This document shows, in pieces, positions 1 through 11,819 of a stretch of DNA of 64,000 nt. Position 1 is the first letter of the stretch; the number at the start of each line of letters is the position of its first letter. Source of the DNA: Chlorella sorokiniana (lineage: Eukaryota; Chlorophyta; Trebouxiophyceae; Chlorellales; Chlorellaceae); NCBI GenBank assembly GCA_025917655.1, contig CP084619.1, forward strand, positions 3,267,001 through 3,331,000, written 5' to 3'. Below the pieces are notes generated by a model. That model saw only the letters and a list, made by a program, of their open reading frames with translations. It searched no databases and had not been told where the DNA came from. The translations under genes were made by a program, and so were the position numbers.

Positions 1-22
1 CTGCTGGCGGCCCGCTTGCGCT

Positions 23-2853
23 TCACGCGCCCCGCCTGCCCGCCCCCGTCTGGTTCAGAGCCGCAGCCGCGGCCGCCAGCGTCTCAGCCTGCCCGCTGGC
101 CTCGGCCTGCGCCTCCTGCACCTCCTGCGCGGCCGCCGCCACCGTGGCCACCGCCTCCGCCACCTGCTTGGCCTTCTGCTCCGCCGCCGCCGCCGCCGCC
201 GCCTTGCCCTCCTCCCGCGCCAGCTCCTGCGCCAGCGCCACCACCTCCGCCTCCTCGCGGATGGACAGCAGCAGCGCGTGCGTGCACAGCACACCCGCCG
301 CACACCCAAACGCCAGCAGCGCGCCCGCCATGCGGCGACGCCGGCGCCACACGCCGGAGCCTGCAGCAGGCAGCGTGTTGCATGCGTGGGGGGGTACGGC
401 CGAGGAGCGGGAGTCACGTGCGCGAGGCATTGCACGCCAGATGGACTGCCGCGCAGGATGCAGCAGCGCAGGCAGGCAGCGCGGCGGCTGGTTCGCGACC
501 TGCCCCCCGCCGCCTCCCCTGGCTGCCGCCGCCCCGCTCACTGCGCATGCTGTCTAGAGCGTGGCCCAGCGCGCCGCGCTGCCCGCCGCTGGCCGCCAGG
601 AAGATGGCTGCGGGCAGGATGAAGGCCATGAGGGTGGAGGCGGTGGAGCCGGCCAGCCCAAACACAAACTCCACGTTGGGCAGCAGCACCGCCAGGGCGC
701 ACGATGCTCCTGCGTGTGCGGGGGGCAGCAGGCAGGGCCACGGATGGGCTGCCGGGCAGCTTGGTACCGCCCGTCCCGCCCGGCAGGCAGCAGGCACGCC
801 CCACGGGCGCCTGCACAGCTTCCCGCGGCACAGCGCATCAAGCGGGCAGCTGCCTGCTGGGCCAGGAGGAGGCGGTCCCTGGAAACAAGCAATGGGGGAG
901 CACGCCGCCGCCCCTCCCCCACCCACCCACCCACCCAGGATGGCGGCGGTCAGCGCCTGCTCCTGGCCCCGCGACAGCTGCACGGCTGCCCCCCCGCCCC
1001 CGCCGCCTCCGCCTGCTTCCGCGCCGCTGAGTACGCGGGGCTGCACAGCGCCAGCCACGGCGCGCAGGTCGTGTGCAGCGGCACGACGGTCAGGGGGATG
1101 GTGCCCAGCAGGCTCAGCCCAAACCCAAACTTGAGCGCGCGCTCCGCGGCGAGGCGCAGGCCCCGCGCCCCCACGCCCCCAAAGTTGCGCAGCACGTCGC
1201 CCGCGGTCCTGCGGGGCGCATCCGGGGCCAGCGGTTGGGGAGCACCCCATGCGGGGTGATCCAGCACGGCATGCAGCCGCCCGCCGCCTCACCAGGCTGC
1301 GGCGCTGCCCTCCTGCTCAGCTGGCACACCTGCGGGCGCCGCGACGCGGCTTCCCCGCTCTCTCTACGCACACACCTGGCTCCAAAGGCGGTGTAGCCGC
1401 CCGCGCCCACCGCCACGTAGATGGCTGCAGAGAGCAGCATGCCGCGCTGCACCACCGCCGTCATGCGGCGCATGGAGGGCCGCTGGCCAGGGGGTAGATT
1501 TGGAACAGGTACTGGTGGGCGGTGAAGCCGTAGGACACGATGGGGAAGGCCACCAGCACGCCCTCCCAGCGCCACCACAGCAGCGGGCCTGCAGGCGGCG
1601 GCGCACGAGGCGGGCTGGTACGACGGGGGGCGCGCGCGAATGTTTGCGGGGCATGCAGGGCCGCCCCTCCCTGCCCTCGGCAGCATCCTCGCAGCCTGCA
1701 TCAGCTGTACGCTCAGCCGGCGCAGCGCCGCCACTACCAAGCACACGCCCCCGTCACTGGCGGGTGGGACATCCCGGAAGCACCACGCGCCTGTGTTGGG
1801 CGTGGGGGAGAAGGGGAGCAGGGCGACGACGCAGCAGAAGGAGAGGAGGAAGGCCATGGAGAGGGAGGAGACGGCGGTGAGCAGCTGCGCGCTCTTCACA
1901 AACAGCGCCACCGGCAGGCAGCCCGCCACCGTCACCGTCCACAGCATGGCGGTGCGGGAGGGCTCAGCGCCGGGGGATCACCGTGCCTGGGTGTGTATGT
2001 GTGGGGGGATGGGGGAGGGGTGACAGCGCAGGCTGAGCAGACTGTGGTGGAGGTGCGGCTCGGGTGGCGATGCCAGGTGGCGGCGGGCGTGCGGTTTAGG
2101 CAGCGCAGCATGGGAGTTGCAGAGGTGTTGGTCCGCGGGCGCAGCCCCAGCCCTCGACGACAGGCCCCACACAACGTCGCCTCACAGCAATTTGCGTTCC
2201 ATCCGTTCCGTGACCACGCAAGCAGCCTTGGCCAACAACGGCAACAACCCCTCCCGCCCCCTTCCGCGCCCCTGACGCGGCCGCACCCGCCACCGTTGAC
2301 ACCGTGTCCGTCAGGATGTTGAGGTATGCCACCAGGGAGCCCACGTTCATGGCCAGCACGCAGACATCCACCGCCAGCTGGCCCCCCGCCCGTGCGTGTG
2401 CCGCGCCAGCTCCTCGTACGACCGCTTGCCCGTCAGCTGGGCGGCCGCCAGCAGCAGGCGCATGGACAGCTCCGCCGCCGCCAGCGTGACCAGCACCAGC
2501 ACCAGCGCTAGCCCCAGCCCGCACGTCTTGAAGCAGAAGGGGAAGCCTGCGCGGCAGCAGTTAATGGCAGCAGCAGGCCGTGGCCACGCTGCGCTGCTCA
2601 GCTGGCGGGCCGGGCGGCGGCGCCCTGCAAAGGCGGCGTTGTGTGCAGCAACCCCTGGCCTCCCTTGCCGCCCTGCCCGCCCCTCCCGCTCCTGGCCAGC
2701 GCACCCACCCAGCACTCCGCAGCCCAGCACCGCGGCCACCAGGTTCAGGATGGGCTCCCGGTCCCAGTCGAAGCTGCTGGCGTCGCCGCTCTCGCTGGGC
2801 TCCAGCGGGTCGCTGTACCGCGCCTCCAGCACCTGCCGCCCGCTCTTGCTGGT
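23..2853 (-). CDS. AAAP-family (SLC38-like) amino acid transporter
   Basis: A multi-pass membrane permease of the amino acid/auxin permease family, expected to carry neutral amino acids across the plasma or vacuolar membrane. Exons read at about 2853-2710, 2548-2290, 1960-1750, 1587-1385, 1220-950, 720-555 and 350-23. They encode ILNLVAAVLGCGVLG (first helix), MNVGSLVAYLNILTD, FPIVSYGFTAHQYLF and LPNVEFVFGLAGSTAS; the last is a strong family signature. About 10-11 membrane helices are present. After the last helix comes an Ala/Glu/Gln-rich tail of about 75 residues, probably a coiled coil, ending at a TGA at 25-23. The frame slips by one base in G/C runs near 2385, 1478 and 1075. I found no in-frame ATG before the splice acceptor at 2853, so a short first exon should lie upstream, before about 3080. 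The family is clear; the substrate is inferred. Confidence 0.85.
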
Positions 2854-3422
2854 CTGCAGCGGGAGGCACAGCCAGGGATGAGGGACGGACTGCGAACTCC
2901 AGCGTGCTGCAATAACATTTAACACTCCATGCAGGTCGAACTCAGCTGCGCACAGGCTGCTGGCAGGGTGCTTGGGGACAGGCACCAGCACCGCTGGCAG
3001 TAGCGGCGGCAACAGCAGCTACCACAACGCCTGCGCAGTGCAGGACCTGGCGTGCACTCGCCCTAAATGACATTGCCTCTTGAGATGGCGAGACGACTCC
3101 CGGGGGTGTCCTCCTGCGAAGCCGAGCCTGTGGGCCGCCTTGCTCTTGCGTCGCTTGCTGTCCGTGGGACCTGGTTCAAACCCTCCATCTCAACAATCCT
3201 ACGTAAGTGATAGGGTGGCAAGCGTTCGTCAACTGTCTTCGCGCCGCTGTTGCGCTGCGACAGGAGCGCCTGTCTGCCTATGACTAAGAGCGCATGTTGC
3301 GACAAATTGAACTGTTGGAATGCTGCGGCTCCCTGTTCAGCGCGTTAAGACCCATGCTGCAGGCAGTTCAGCTGAAGCGGTATTGCAATGTTGCAGTGTG
3401 ATGGGCACTTCAGCGGAGTGGT
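2854..3422. other. Spacer between transporter and DVR
   Basis: Both neighbours run on the minus strand, so this holds the 3' end of DVR and the promoter plus unidentified first exon of the transporter. An ATG on the minus strand near 3071 opens a short frame, but I could not splice it convincingly to the exon at 2853. No other gene is visible. Confidence 0.5.
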
Positions 3423-5554
3423 TCATTCCTTGTTGATGCCGAACACGGCCTGATCGCCCAGCTCCTGGCCCTTGAGCCCCTCGGCGGCCGCCTTGCGGAA
3501 GAAGTCCTCCAGCGTGTCGGTGCCGTAGCTGGGCGTCTCCTCCGCCACGTACTGCTGGCTGACCGGGTCCCACAGCAGCATCGACTCCACCGCATAGTAC
3601 TTGCCAATCTTGCCAAACTCGGCGCCGTCCTACAGCAAGGTCATGTGCAGTAGCCAGTTGCAGCAGCTCAGGAGCCAAGGCCCGGGGGCCGGCGCGCGCC
3701 AGCACACCGTGCCAGCCCTGCACGCATCTGCTGCCCCGCCAGCCGCTGCCCACCTTGAGGCCCGGGAAGATCTTGGCCAGTAGGTCGAGGATGCCGATGA
3801 TGCCGTCCATGAGGGCCACCGGCACCGGGAAGTACTTGGGCTCCTTGCCCAGGATGCGGAACAGCAGCTCCGCCTGGTCCTTGGCGGTCAGCGCCTCGCC
3901 GGGACCGCCAATGGGCAGCACCTGGTTGATCTTGTCCTTCTGCGCAGGCGGCGCAGGGAGGGGGCCATGAGGGCGGCAATCCGCAAGTTGTGGCTGGCGG
4001 GGTGGCTTGGCACAGGCGTGCCCACCATGACCACGAGGATCTCCTCACCACACCGCCGCTGCCACCCTGCCCCCGGCCCACCTCTGTGACGCAGTCTGCG
4101 ATGAAGGCGGCCAGATCCTGCTCGCTGATGGGCTTGCAGGCAGCCAGCGTGCCATCCCCAAACATAACGTACGGCTTGCCATCCTTCACCAGCTCAACCT
4201 GCGCGGGCGGGCAGAGGCCACAGGGCGCACCAACCTTGACGCCTCTGCCGCTTGCAGCTGGCCCATGCGGTCCCAAGCGCTTGCCCGATGGCGCTCATGC
4301 AGCGCCGCCCGCCCCACCTGCCCCGCCAGCGACTTGAAGAAGGCGGTGGGGCGCACGATGGAGTAGGTGATGTCGCCCGCCTCCTGCAGCTTGGCCTCAA
4401 ACGCCAGCTTGGCGCGCTGGAACTCCAGCAGCGGCTTCTGCACGCAGATGGCGGACAGCAGCACAAAGTGCGCCGCGCCCTGCGACCGCCCCGCCTCCAG
4501 CGAGTTGAGCGTGGCTCGGTAGTCGATGTCCCAGCTGTCCTGGATGCCACCTGGCGCGCGTGGGTGGCAACATGGGGAGCCAGGCGCTGAGCAGCCACGG
4601 GAGCCGACAAGATGACTGTCGATTGCGGGACAAGACTGTGAGGGTGCAGGCACAGCAGGTGTACCCCCCGTGGCCATGCGCTGCCGCCAAGCCTCCCCCT
4701 GTGCCAGGAGTCACCTGTGCGGCTCGCCAGGCAGGACACAACCACGTCCACGGGGTCCTTGAAGGCCACGGACTTGAGCGAGTCCAGGCTCATGACGTCG
4801 CCAAACCGCACATCTGCGGGAGGGGCACCAGCAGCAGCACCATGTGCAGCTGCAACACGCCTGACGCCGCACACCACCCCCACCAGTCGCGTCTTGGGCA
4901 TGATGTGCCTGCTGACAGGCGTTGCTGCAGGCAGGGCGGGCGCCAAGCCCCCGCCAAGCGCTCACCCGCCCCCGCCAGCTCCTTGCGCACGTCGTCGGCG
5001 GTCTGCTTTCCGCCGATGCCCGACCGCTCGCGTGCAAAGGCCACCACGTTGTAGCCGCGCTTCACCAGCTCCCGCACCACAAACTTGCCGATGTAACCGG
5101 TGGCGCCCACCACCAGCACCCGCACCTCGCTGGGCGGCCGCGAGCGGAAGTCGTCAACGGCGGCGGCCACAACGTGAGCTGCTGCTAGCCGCGAGCCGCG
5201 CGGTTGCTGCCGCCAAGCAGCTGTGCACCGCTCAGACTGCACGGAAGGTCGCTCAGGCAGGCAAATCTGGCACAGCCCTCACACGGCAGAGGCTGGCTCT
5301 CGATGCGGGGTCGGCAGAGGCACCGTGCCCTGGCGGCAAGACAGTCGCCCACCCCACGCAGGGCACCCTTCTGCGGTCGCGCATTGCCAATACCGCACCT
5401 TGCTGCTGACAGCCATAAACGCCTCGCCGGCAAGGAAGTGCTTGCGGGGCAGGACTGCTGCTGCCGCTGCCTTCAAGGCTGGCGCACCGCGCCGATGCTG
5501 CGCTGAAGAGCTGAATAAAATGCATTGTTGTAAAGTGGCTGCCGTTGCCGCCAT
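3423..5554 (-). CDS. DVR: Divinyl chlorophyllide a 8-vinyl reductase (plant type)
   Basis: Reduces the 8-vinyl group of divinyl (proto)chlorophyllide a with NADPH to give monovinyl pigment, a late step of chlorophyll synthesis in the plastid. About seven exons (roughly 5554-5392, 5216-4975, 4815-4715, 4553-4308, 4203-4085, 3942-3755, 3631-3423). The N-terminus from the ATG at 5554 ([17 protein letters not shown]...) is basic and Ala/Ser-rich like a chloroplast transit peptide. The core opens with [20 protein letters not shown], an atypical short-chain dehydrogenase Rossmann fold with its glycine motif. It continues with [32 protein letters not shown] and [20 protein letters not shown], all typical of plant DVR, and ends FGINKE before TGA at 3425-3423. 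Its head-to-head neighbour also encodes a plastid protein. Recognition is secure; the joining of the first exon is inferred. Confidence 0.93.
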
Positions 5555-5885
5555 TATAGCTTCTGTACTGGGAGAGCCCAGAACAAAAGTGCGGGCCTGG
5601 GCAGGAGAAACCTCAGGGCCGAGTGCAGTCAAAGCTCACACGCTTCCAGTTGTGTTGCAATAAACAGTGGACGGGATGAGGTTCACCCCATCTTGCCCCG
5701 TCAGCAACGCACGAGGCGCCAGGGCAAGGAGGTGCGCTGGGACGGAGATTTGTCTTTGCTAATATCAATTGTGATCATCCATCAAGTCCAAAGAATGAGC
5801 ATGTCCCCCTAGGGACCCTCTTTTCCGCTGCCACTACCACCAAACCTTGCTTTTACGCGGGCCACAGTCGCTGCTGTCGCACCAA
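5555..5885. promoter_or_regulatory. Shared divergent promoter of DVR and the DUF1995 gene
   Basis: About 330 bases separate the two start codons, so both plastid-protein genes must be driven from here. An AT-rich patch stands out at about 5758-5780 in otherwise GC-rich DNA. No clear TATA box is seen. Confidence 0.55.
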
Positions 5886-7140
5886 ATGGCCATCACGATC
5901 TCTGCGACCCCCAGCATGCAGCCCTTGGCAGTCTGCAGTGGCAGAGCAGTCAATTACCCATCACCTGCGTCGCGGCGCGCGCGCGGCGCAGCTGCAGGCA
6001 GGCAAAGCTGCCGCTTTGCATCCAGCGCAGCCATGCCGGGTGCGCTCGAGGGCGGCTGCTGCTGTGTCGGCAGCGGCGGCGTCAGCGGGCAGCGACCCCC
6101 AGCCGCTGGTGATCCCTCGCGGCCCCCAGGAGACGGTGCAGCAGGCGGCGGCGGCGTGCACGCGCGCGTGGGAGGCGGGCATCCGGCGGCAGCGCGTGGA
6201 GCTGCTGCTGCCGCTGATCGGAGCCACAGACCTGGATGGTGCGTCCCTCTGCTGCCCACCCCCAGGCAGGCGTGCCCCGCTGCCCTCGACAAGTGTTCCA
6301 GCCGCGCCCACCTCGCGCCCCCCGTGCATCGCAGACTGGCCGGGCGGCATCCGCCAGCAGTTCAAGGCGGCGCAGCCGATGGTGGAAGAGCTGCTGCGCG
6401 CGCTGCGCGAGCTGCCCGGGCTGAGCGGCCCGCTGCGCCCGCGCATCCTGGACGACGGCGACGCGGTGGCGGCCTGGGAGGGCGACCGCCTGGCCGCCGT
6501 GCTGTTCCCCACGGGCGAGGCGCTGGGGGAGGTGCGGCGCATCGCGGAGGCCCGCCCGACGGCCTGGTGCTGCTGGTCAACCCGCAGTGGAGCGAGAGCG
6601 GCAACGTCGTCTCCGACCTCGGCTTCCTGCCCTGGCAGCGCGCCGCCAACGAGCGCCTGGTGGCCTCCTTCGCCGAGGCCTACGCCCTTCGCCAGCTGCG
6701 CATCAACAGCGACGACGTGCGCCTGCTCTACGCGCACCCGGGGCCCTGGCAGGTCAACCTCACGCGCCCTGACACACCCTCGCAGGTCGGCCCGGGGGCG
6801 GGGGGTGCCTGCAGCTGGGCGGGGGCGCCAGGCAAAGCGGGCGCGCTGCACGGCGTGCCTGGTGCGCTGCCCCAGTTACCCACATCTGTGGTGCCAGCAG
6901 CCGAGACACCCGTCGGGTCCTATGCTGGCCATGCCCCCCCACACCCCCACCCACCCTCGCACCTCGTCGCAGAGCGAGTGCGTGGCGCGGCGCGAGCAGC
7001 GGCCCAGCTACCGCGATCTGGAAGGGGTGCTGCGTGGCACACCCTGGTCCATGTCGGCCAAGCCGCTGGGCGAGCGGCTGCGCTACGAGGCGCAGTGGGT
7101 GCGTAGGTCGCTGGACCCGCCGCCCCCGCCGCAGGGCTAG
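5886..7140 (+). CDS. DUF1995-domain plastid protein
   Basis: Belongs to the plant and algal DUF1995 family, of which some members (the LPA3 group) take part in photosystem II assembly; the biochemical role is not settled. Three exons read at about 5886-6236, 6330-6791 and 6974-7140. The start at 5886 (MAITISATPSMQPLAVC) gives a basic, Ser/Ala/Arg-rich leader like a transit peptide. The domain follows with QETVQQAAAACTRAWEAG, RQRVELLLPLIGATDLD, GLVLLVNPQWSESGNVVSD and FLPWQRAANERLVASF. It ends with WSMSAKPLGERLRYEAQW and a short Pro-rich tail. The frame changes once between about 6030 and 6090, and again at 6555-6557 where one C appears to be missing. Family assignment is from these motifs; plastid location is inferred from the leader and family. 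Confidence 0.8.
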
Positions 7141-7545
7141 CGCTGGTGAATGTCAGACCTGGCGCTGGTGATGCCGAGCAGACTCAGGCAGCCCTGACCG
7201 CAGCAGCCGCGACTGGCCGGCGGCATTTCGGCACCAGGCGCACTTGCTTTGCACAGCCTCGTCTGGTGCCGCCGCTGCCGCCTGCCTGCCCTCTGCCAGG
7301 CAAGAAAAGAACACTTACAAAATGATGGTCAGCAGGTACAGCAGAAGGCACACAACACGTGCAGAAGTTAGGTCCTGTGATTGGAGCAGGAGGCTAGGGG
7401 CCAACGTCATGGAATACAACAGCGGCCAGCTGACGTCCACTCAAAATTCAGCGCTGCTCGTAAGCGTCCGCCTGGCAGGCTGCAGCGGTGGCATGGAAAG
7501 GATGTGCAGCACACTTGCTGCTTTGTACAGACAGTGAGGTTGACG
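7141..7545. other. Convergent 3' regions
   Basis: Tail-to-tail spacer between the DUF1995 gene and the GTPBP1-like gene. It should hold both 3' UTRs; no coding potential that I can support. Confidence 0.5.
7315..7319 (-). terminator. Likely poly(A) signal TGTAA of the GTPBP1-like gene
   Basis: TGTAA on the minus strand, about 230 bases past the stop codon. TGTAA is the usual green-algal poly(A) signal. By chance this pentamer should occur about once per 3 kb per strand at this GC content. Confidence 0.5.
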
Positions 7546-10500
7546 TTAAGCGGCGAGGCTCGGCGGCGGTCCACCGTAGGCCAGGCGGCCTGGGTGGTCA
7601 AAGGCGGGTGGCAGCGTGCTGGGCCAGCGTGCGTGCATGGGGTCAGTGCGCGGCCACCACGGGGGCGACATCTCCGTGTTCACAACCATGCCAATGCCCT
7701 TGGTGCGCCCCTCCCTGCAGCACCGCAGGGGGCAAGGGCCGGGGTCAGGGCTTGGGGCAACACCACGGTGCACAGGGGCGGCGCCGCTCCGCTCCGCCAC
7801 CTCAGCGCGCCTGAACACGAAGCGGGTGCCCGGTGTGAGGTACTCGGGCGCTGCAGGGGGCAGGGATGGGGCCAGCAGGCTCAGCAGGCCCAGCAAGCAT
7901 GGCAGGTAGCTGAGGCATGGCTCGTGGGCGAGGAAGCGACGCACAGCATGCGCAGCGCGTCTGCTGGGAGGGCGGGAGCCAGGCAGAGCCCGCGGGCCAG
8001 CCCCTGCGCTGACCTGGAGGAAGCGGAAGCGCACGCACGCGCGGTCGCCACTGCGGGGCAGGCAGGTGGGGCAGGGCAGAGAGGGACAGCGCTTCGGGTC
8101 GGTGCAAGGGTTGCCAGCGGGGCGGGCAGCCCGACTGTGCACGCTGGGCAGGCTCAGCAGCGCGCCCCCGGGGCATCCACCTGCGCAGGCGCTCCCTGTC
8201 CATGGCCACCACGCGGGCGGCCTGCCGCACAATCTCGCAGTGGATCACCGCCTGGTAGCGCGGCTGGATGGTGGTGGAGTGCGTCAGGATGGCAATGTCT
8301 GCGCAGGAAATAGTGGAGGAGGGCGGGTGGGCCCAAAGCCTCCTCGGCTGGCAACGAGAGCTGCAGTGCACGAGGGCAAGGCATGGCGGGTGCCTGGAGG
8401 CTTCCAAACCACCGCACTGCCAGCCCCAGGCGGCGCAGGCCAGGAGGCCAGGGAAGGGGGCTGCCGGGAGGTGCTGCAGCGCTCACCCGCGTCAAACTCC
8501 CAGGACGCCTTGGGCCGCACCTTCTCGTCCACCAGCACCATGCCCTTGCGCACCTGCCCCCGCTTCACCTTCTTCAGGGCCAGCGCCGCCGTCTGGCCAG
8601 CCACCACCTGCAGCCGGGGAGGGTGCATGGGTATGCGGGGTGAGTGGCCGGAGGTTGATGGGGCAGGCAGCAAGGCCTGCCGGCCGGGGGTGGTGCATGT
8701 GTATGGGCTGGGCTGGAGCGGCACGCGCACCCGGCCCACGGGCAGGCGCTTGTAGTGCACGCTCTTGACGGTGACGGGCTTGAAGCTGCCGTCGCCGATG
8801 TCGGGCCCCAGCAGCAGCGTGGAGTTGGGGGCAATGACGCCGCGCTTCACGGTGCCCGCAACCACGGTGCCCACGCCTGGGGGCCAGGGGCAGCGGGGGT
8901 GGGGGCGGTGATGAAGTGTTTTGGGGTGTATGGGGGGGGTAAAAAGGGGATAAGCGGGGATAGGAGCCGAGGGGCGGTGAGGGTGGCGTTGGTGGGTGGG
9001 GGCGGGAGGGAGGGGGCAGCACAGCGTGCGGAGCGTGTGCTGCTGCCCTCACCCGGCACGCCAAAGGTCTCGTCAATGATGAACTGGGCCGCCTCGTTGG
9101 TGTGCTCAAACCTGGGGGGGCCACAGGGAGGGGGAGGTACGCGTCAGTCAGGTCAGGGGGCACACAGGGCCTGCTGATGGCCGTTACAGACCCGGAGGGC
9201 CCGCCCGACCTGGTGAATACCACGGCAGCGAAGCTTGGCTGAGGCGCAAAGCACCGCGGCCCTCGGAGCCCAGCCCCAGGGTCTCGCCTGCCACCCTGCC
9301 GCCGCTAAACAACAGGTGCGGTGCAAGGAGCCAGCCACATGCGCCAGCACAGGCTTGCAGGGTGCGCCCGCGCCCGCCGCCCTGCCCCCGCGCGCACCAG
9401 TTGTGCCTCTGGGGCAGCAGGCTGTAGAAGAGGCGAATGAGGTCCAGGCCTTGGCCGGTGACGGAGGAGGTGAGGAAGATGGGGGCCAGGCTGTCGGCGT
9501 GCATGTGGCGCGCGCAGGTCAGCACGTCGTCGCGCCCGCGCACCAGGAAGGGGCGCTTGCGCACCCCGGCTTCTTCAGGATCTGCTGCAGCGTGCTCAGC
9601 GTGTGCTTCAGCACATGCTCCGGCGCCAGGTCCACCTTGGTCACCACGAAGAAGACGGGCACGCGCAGCGCCAGCGCCACGCCCAGGTGCTCCTTGCACA
9701 TGCCCACCACGCCGGCGTTGGCCCCCACAATCAGGCATGCGTAGTCTGCGGGCGGGGCAGGGCAGGGAGCCTGAGAGCGGGCAGGCAGTGGGTGGGGGCC
9801 ACCCCGTGACCGTAGGAGATCTGTGGGCCCAAACAAGCCAATAGCCAAGAGCTGGGGGCCCTGCCGTGCCGCCGCGCACCCGGCAGGTGCCCCGTCAGGC
9901 CGTAGGCGGTGGTCTTGAAGTACTTCTCGTGCCCAGCCTGGGGGCAGCAGCAGGCAGCAGCTCAGCTGCGCAGAGCGCTGCACGCCCTTATGCTTGTCAG
10001 CAGGCGGCACTGCTCCGGCCCGGCCGCGGCGGCGAGCACCTCCACACATACACACTCACACAGCCACACCCCCCACCCCCGCCCCCGCCTCACCAGATCC
10101 ACCAGCGTGACCACCTTGGAGCTGCGGGCGACGTAGTCGGCAATGGACTGGGTCCTGCAGCGGGGGGCCCGGAGTTGAACAGGGTTAGGAAGATGGGGGC
10201 CCGTTGTGGCCATGGGCTCTCACCCACCCCCCCCACACACACACGCAGCCCTGCCCAGCCACACCAGGCGGCGGCGCGCACCTGAAGGCGGAGTCGTTGA
10301 GAATCTCCCCCTTGCTGTCCAGGCACAGGTTGTGCTGACCGATGGAGGAGGTGCGGCCTGCGGGCAGGGGGTGGCCGGGCAGCATTTGTGAAGCGGCGGC
10401 GGGGCTGGGGTTGGAGGAGGGGCAGGTAGCAGCCCGCCTGGGTTTGTCAGACGTGGCGGCACCCGGCGGCCGCCTGCGCGCGCTGCTGCGCACCCGTGTC

Positions 10501-11819
10501 GCTCTCGTGGCCGTGCTTGAAGACCTTGAGCGGGCCAGGCCGCGGCCGTCGTCCAGCAGGGAGCGGGTGAGCACGCCCACCATGGTGGACTTGCCGCTGT
10601 CCACGTTGCCCACCACCGCCACGCGCACCTCCAGCGGGGCGCCGTGCCCCACGCGGCGGCGCAGCAGCACGTCGGCCACGTGGCCAGGGGGCCGCCCGCA
10701 GCGGCAGCAGCCAGCTGCACGGGGAACGGCGGCGCGTGCTTCAAGCGCTGGCAGTTAGGCGCGTGGGCGAGGGAGGCAGGGCGGCCGCACGCTGGCAAAC
10801 CGGCGGGGCGGCCTTGGTGTGCCAATGGCGGCAGCGCCCGACCTTGCGGCGGCGGATGACGGTCAGGTCGGCGTTGCGCTCCTCTGCGTGCGCGGCCACC
10901 TGCGCCACCAGCTCGTCCAGCTCGCCCTCACTCAGGCCGGTGGGGCCATAGCCGTCGGGCGCACCTGCAAGCCGGGCACGCACGGCGCTCAGACGCAGCA
11001 GCATGCAGCCAACAAGCTGTATGTCGACCAACGAAATGGAAGACGATACCCTCGTCGGGTGCTTCACCGCATCCATGGAGTTGTTGCTGCAGGCAGTACT
11101 GTCCCCTGTGCTGCTTGACCATTCGCACTCCAAAGGCTTTAGAGTACACGTTCGCTGAATCCGACGTTGTCTTCGCGCATCAGCGCGATGATCGGAACGC
11201 GACGTGGCACCCTGACAGCGCAGCGGCACGCCCTGCTGCGCGATCTTGGTGGCAGTGTGCAGCTCGTCATGCGTGCGCTGGCCCCCCAACCCATCCCAGC
11301 AGCGCAGCCGCATCGCACCCAGGTCGGCCAGCAGCTCCCCACGCTGCGCCAGCTCCACCTCCAGGCTCAGCAGCGCGTGCTCCACCAGCGCACGACGCTC
11401 CTCCTCAGCGCTCATGCCGGGACCGTCGCACGTAGCGCCGCCCTCAACAGCAGGCAGCACGGGCGGAGGCACGTGGCCACTGGCGGCGTCGCCGTTGGCC
11501 TGCACCATTGGCGGGCCAAGGATTTTGAGGAGCGAGCCTCACGAGTGCGCTGTCCAGCAGGTGCGCAAGGCAGGCGCTGCAGGCGCGCTGCCGGCCCTGG
11601 CTGGAAGTGCGCTGAGTCTGTGCACCAAAACCTCGAGCTCAAGGTCCCGCAGCGCACCTTGCGGCGGCCCGCCTCGCCCCCATCCTCCAGCAGCTGGGTA
11701 GCAGTGTGCTGCTCGGTGAGGCTGACAATGCCGTCAGCCCAGCCCTCGTGATCGGACGCCAGCCGGCTGGACAGGTGGTGCGGATGGCGCTGGTGCTGCG
11801 GCTTGTTGGAGGAAGACAT
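7546..11819 (-). CDS. GTPBP1: GTP-binding protein 1/2-like translational GTPase
   Basis: A translation-factor-type GTPase of the GTPBP1/GTPBP2 family, related to eEF1A and HBS1, linked in animals to rescue of stalled ribosomes and mRNA turnover. Roughly a dozen exons. The N-terminal part has the family's Leu/Glu-rich stretch ([20 protein letters not shown]). The G domain shows G1 ([13 protein letters not shown]), [19 protein letters not shown]3 split by an intron (VTLVDL then [19 protein letters not shown]) and G4 ([15 protein letters not shown]). Beta-barrel domains follow: [36 protein letters not shown] and a final [11 protein letters not shown] tail of about 35 residues extends past that usual end. 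Start: an ATG at 11819 opens [13 protein letters not shown], donor AAG/GTGCGC near 11660, acceptor near 11504; an ATG at 11867 is also in frame. The family call is firm. Confidence 0.88.

Noticed and set aside
3165-3195. A GGTTCAAACCC string resembling a tRNA T-loop/B box
   Set aside because: The flanking bases do not pair as a T-stem, and no acceptor, D or anticodon arm can be built around it.
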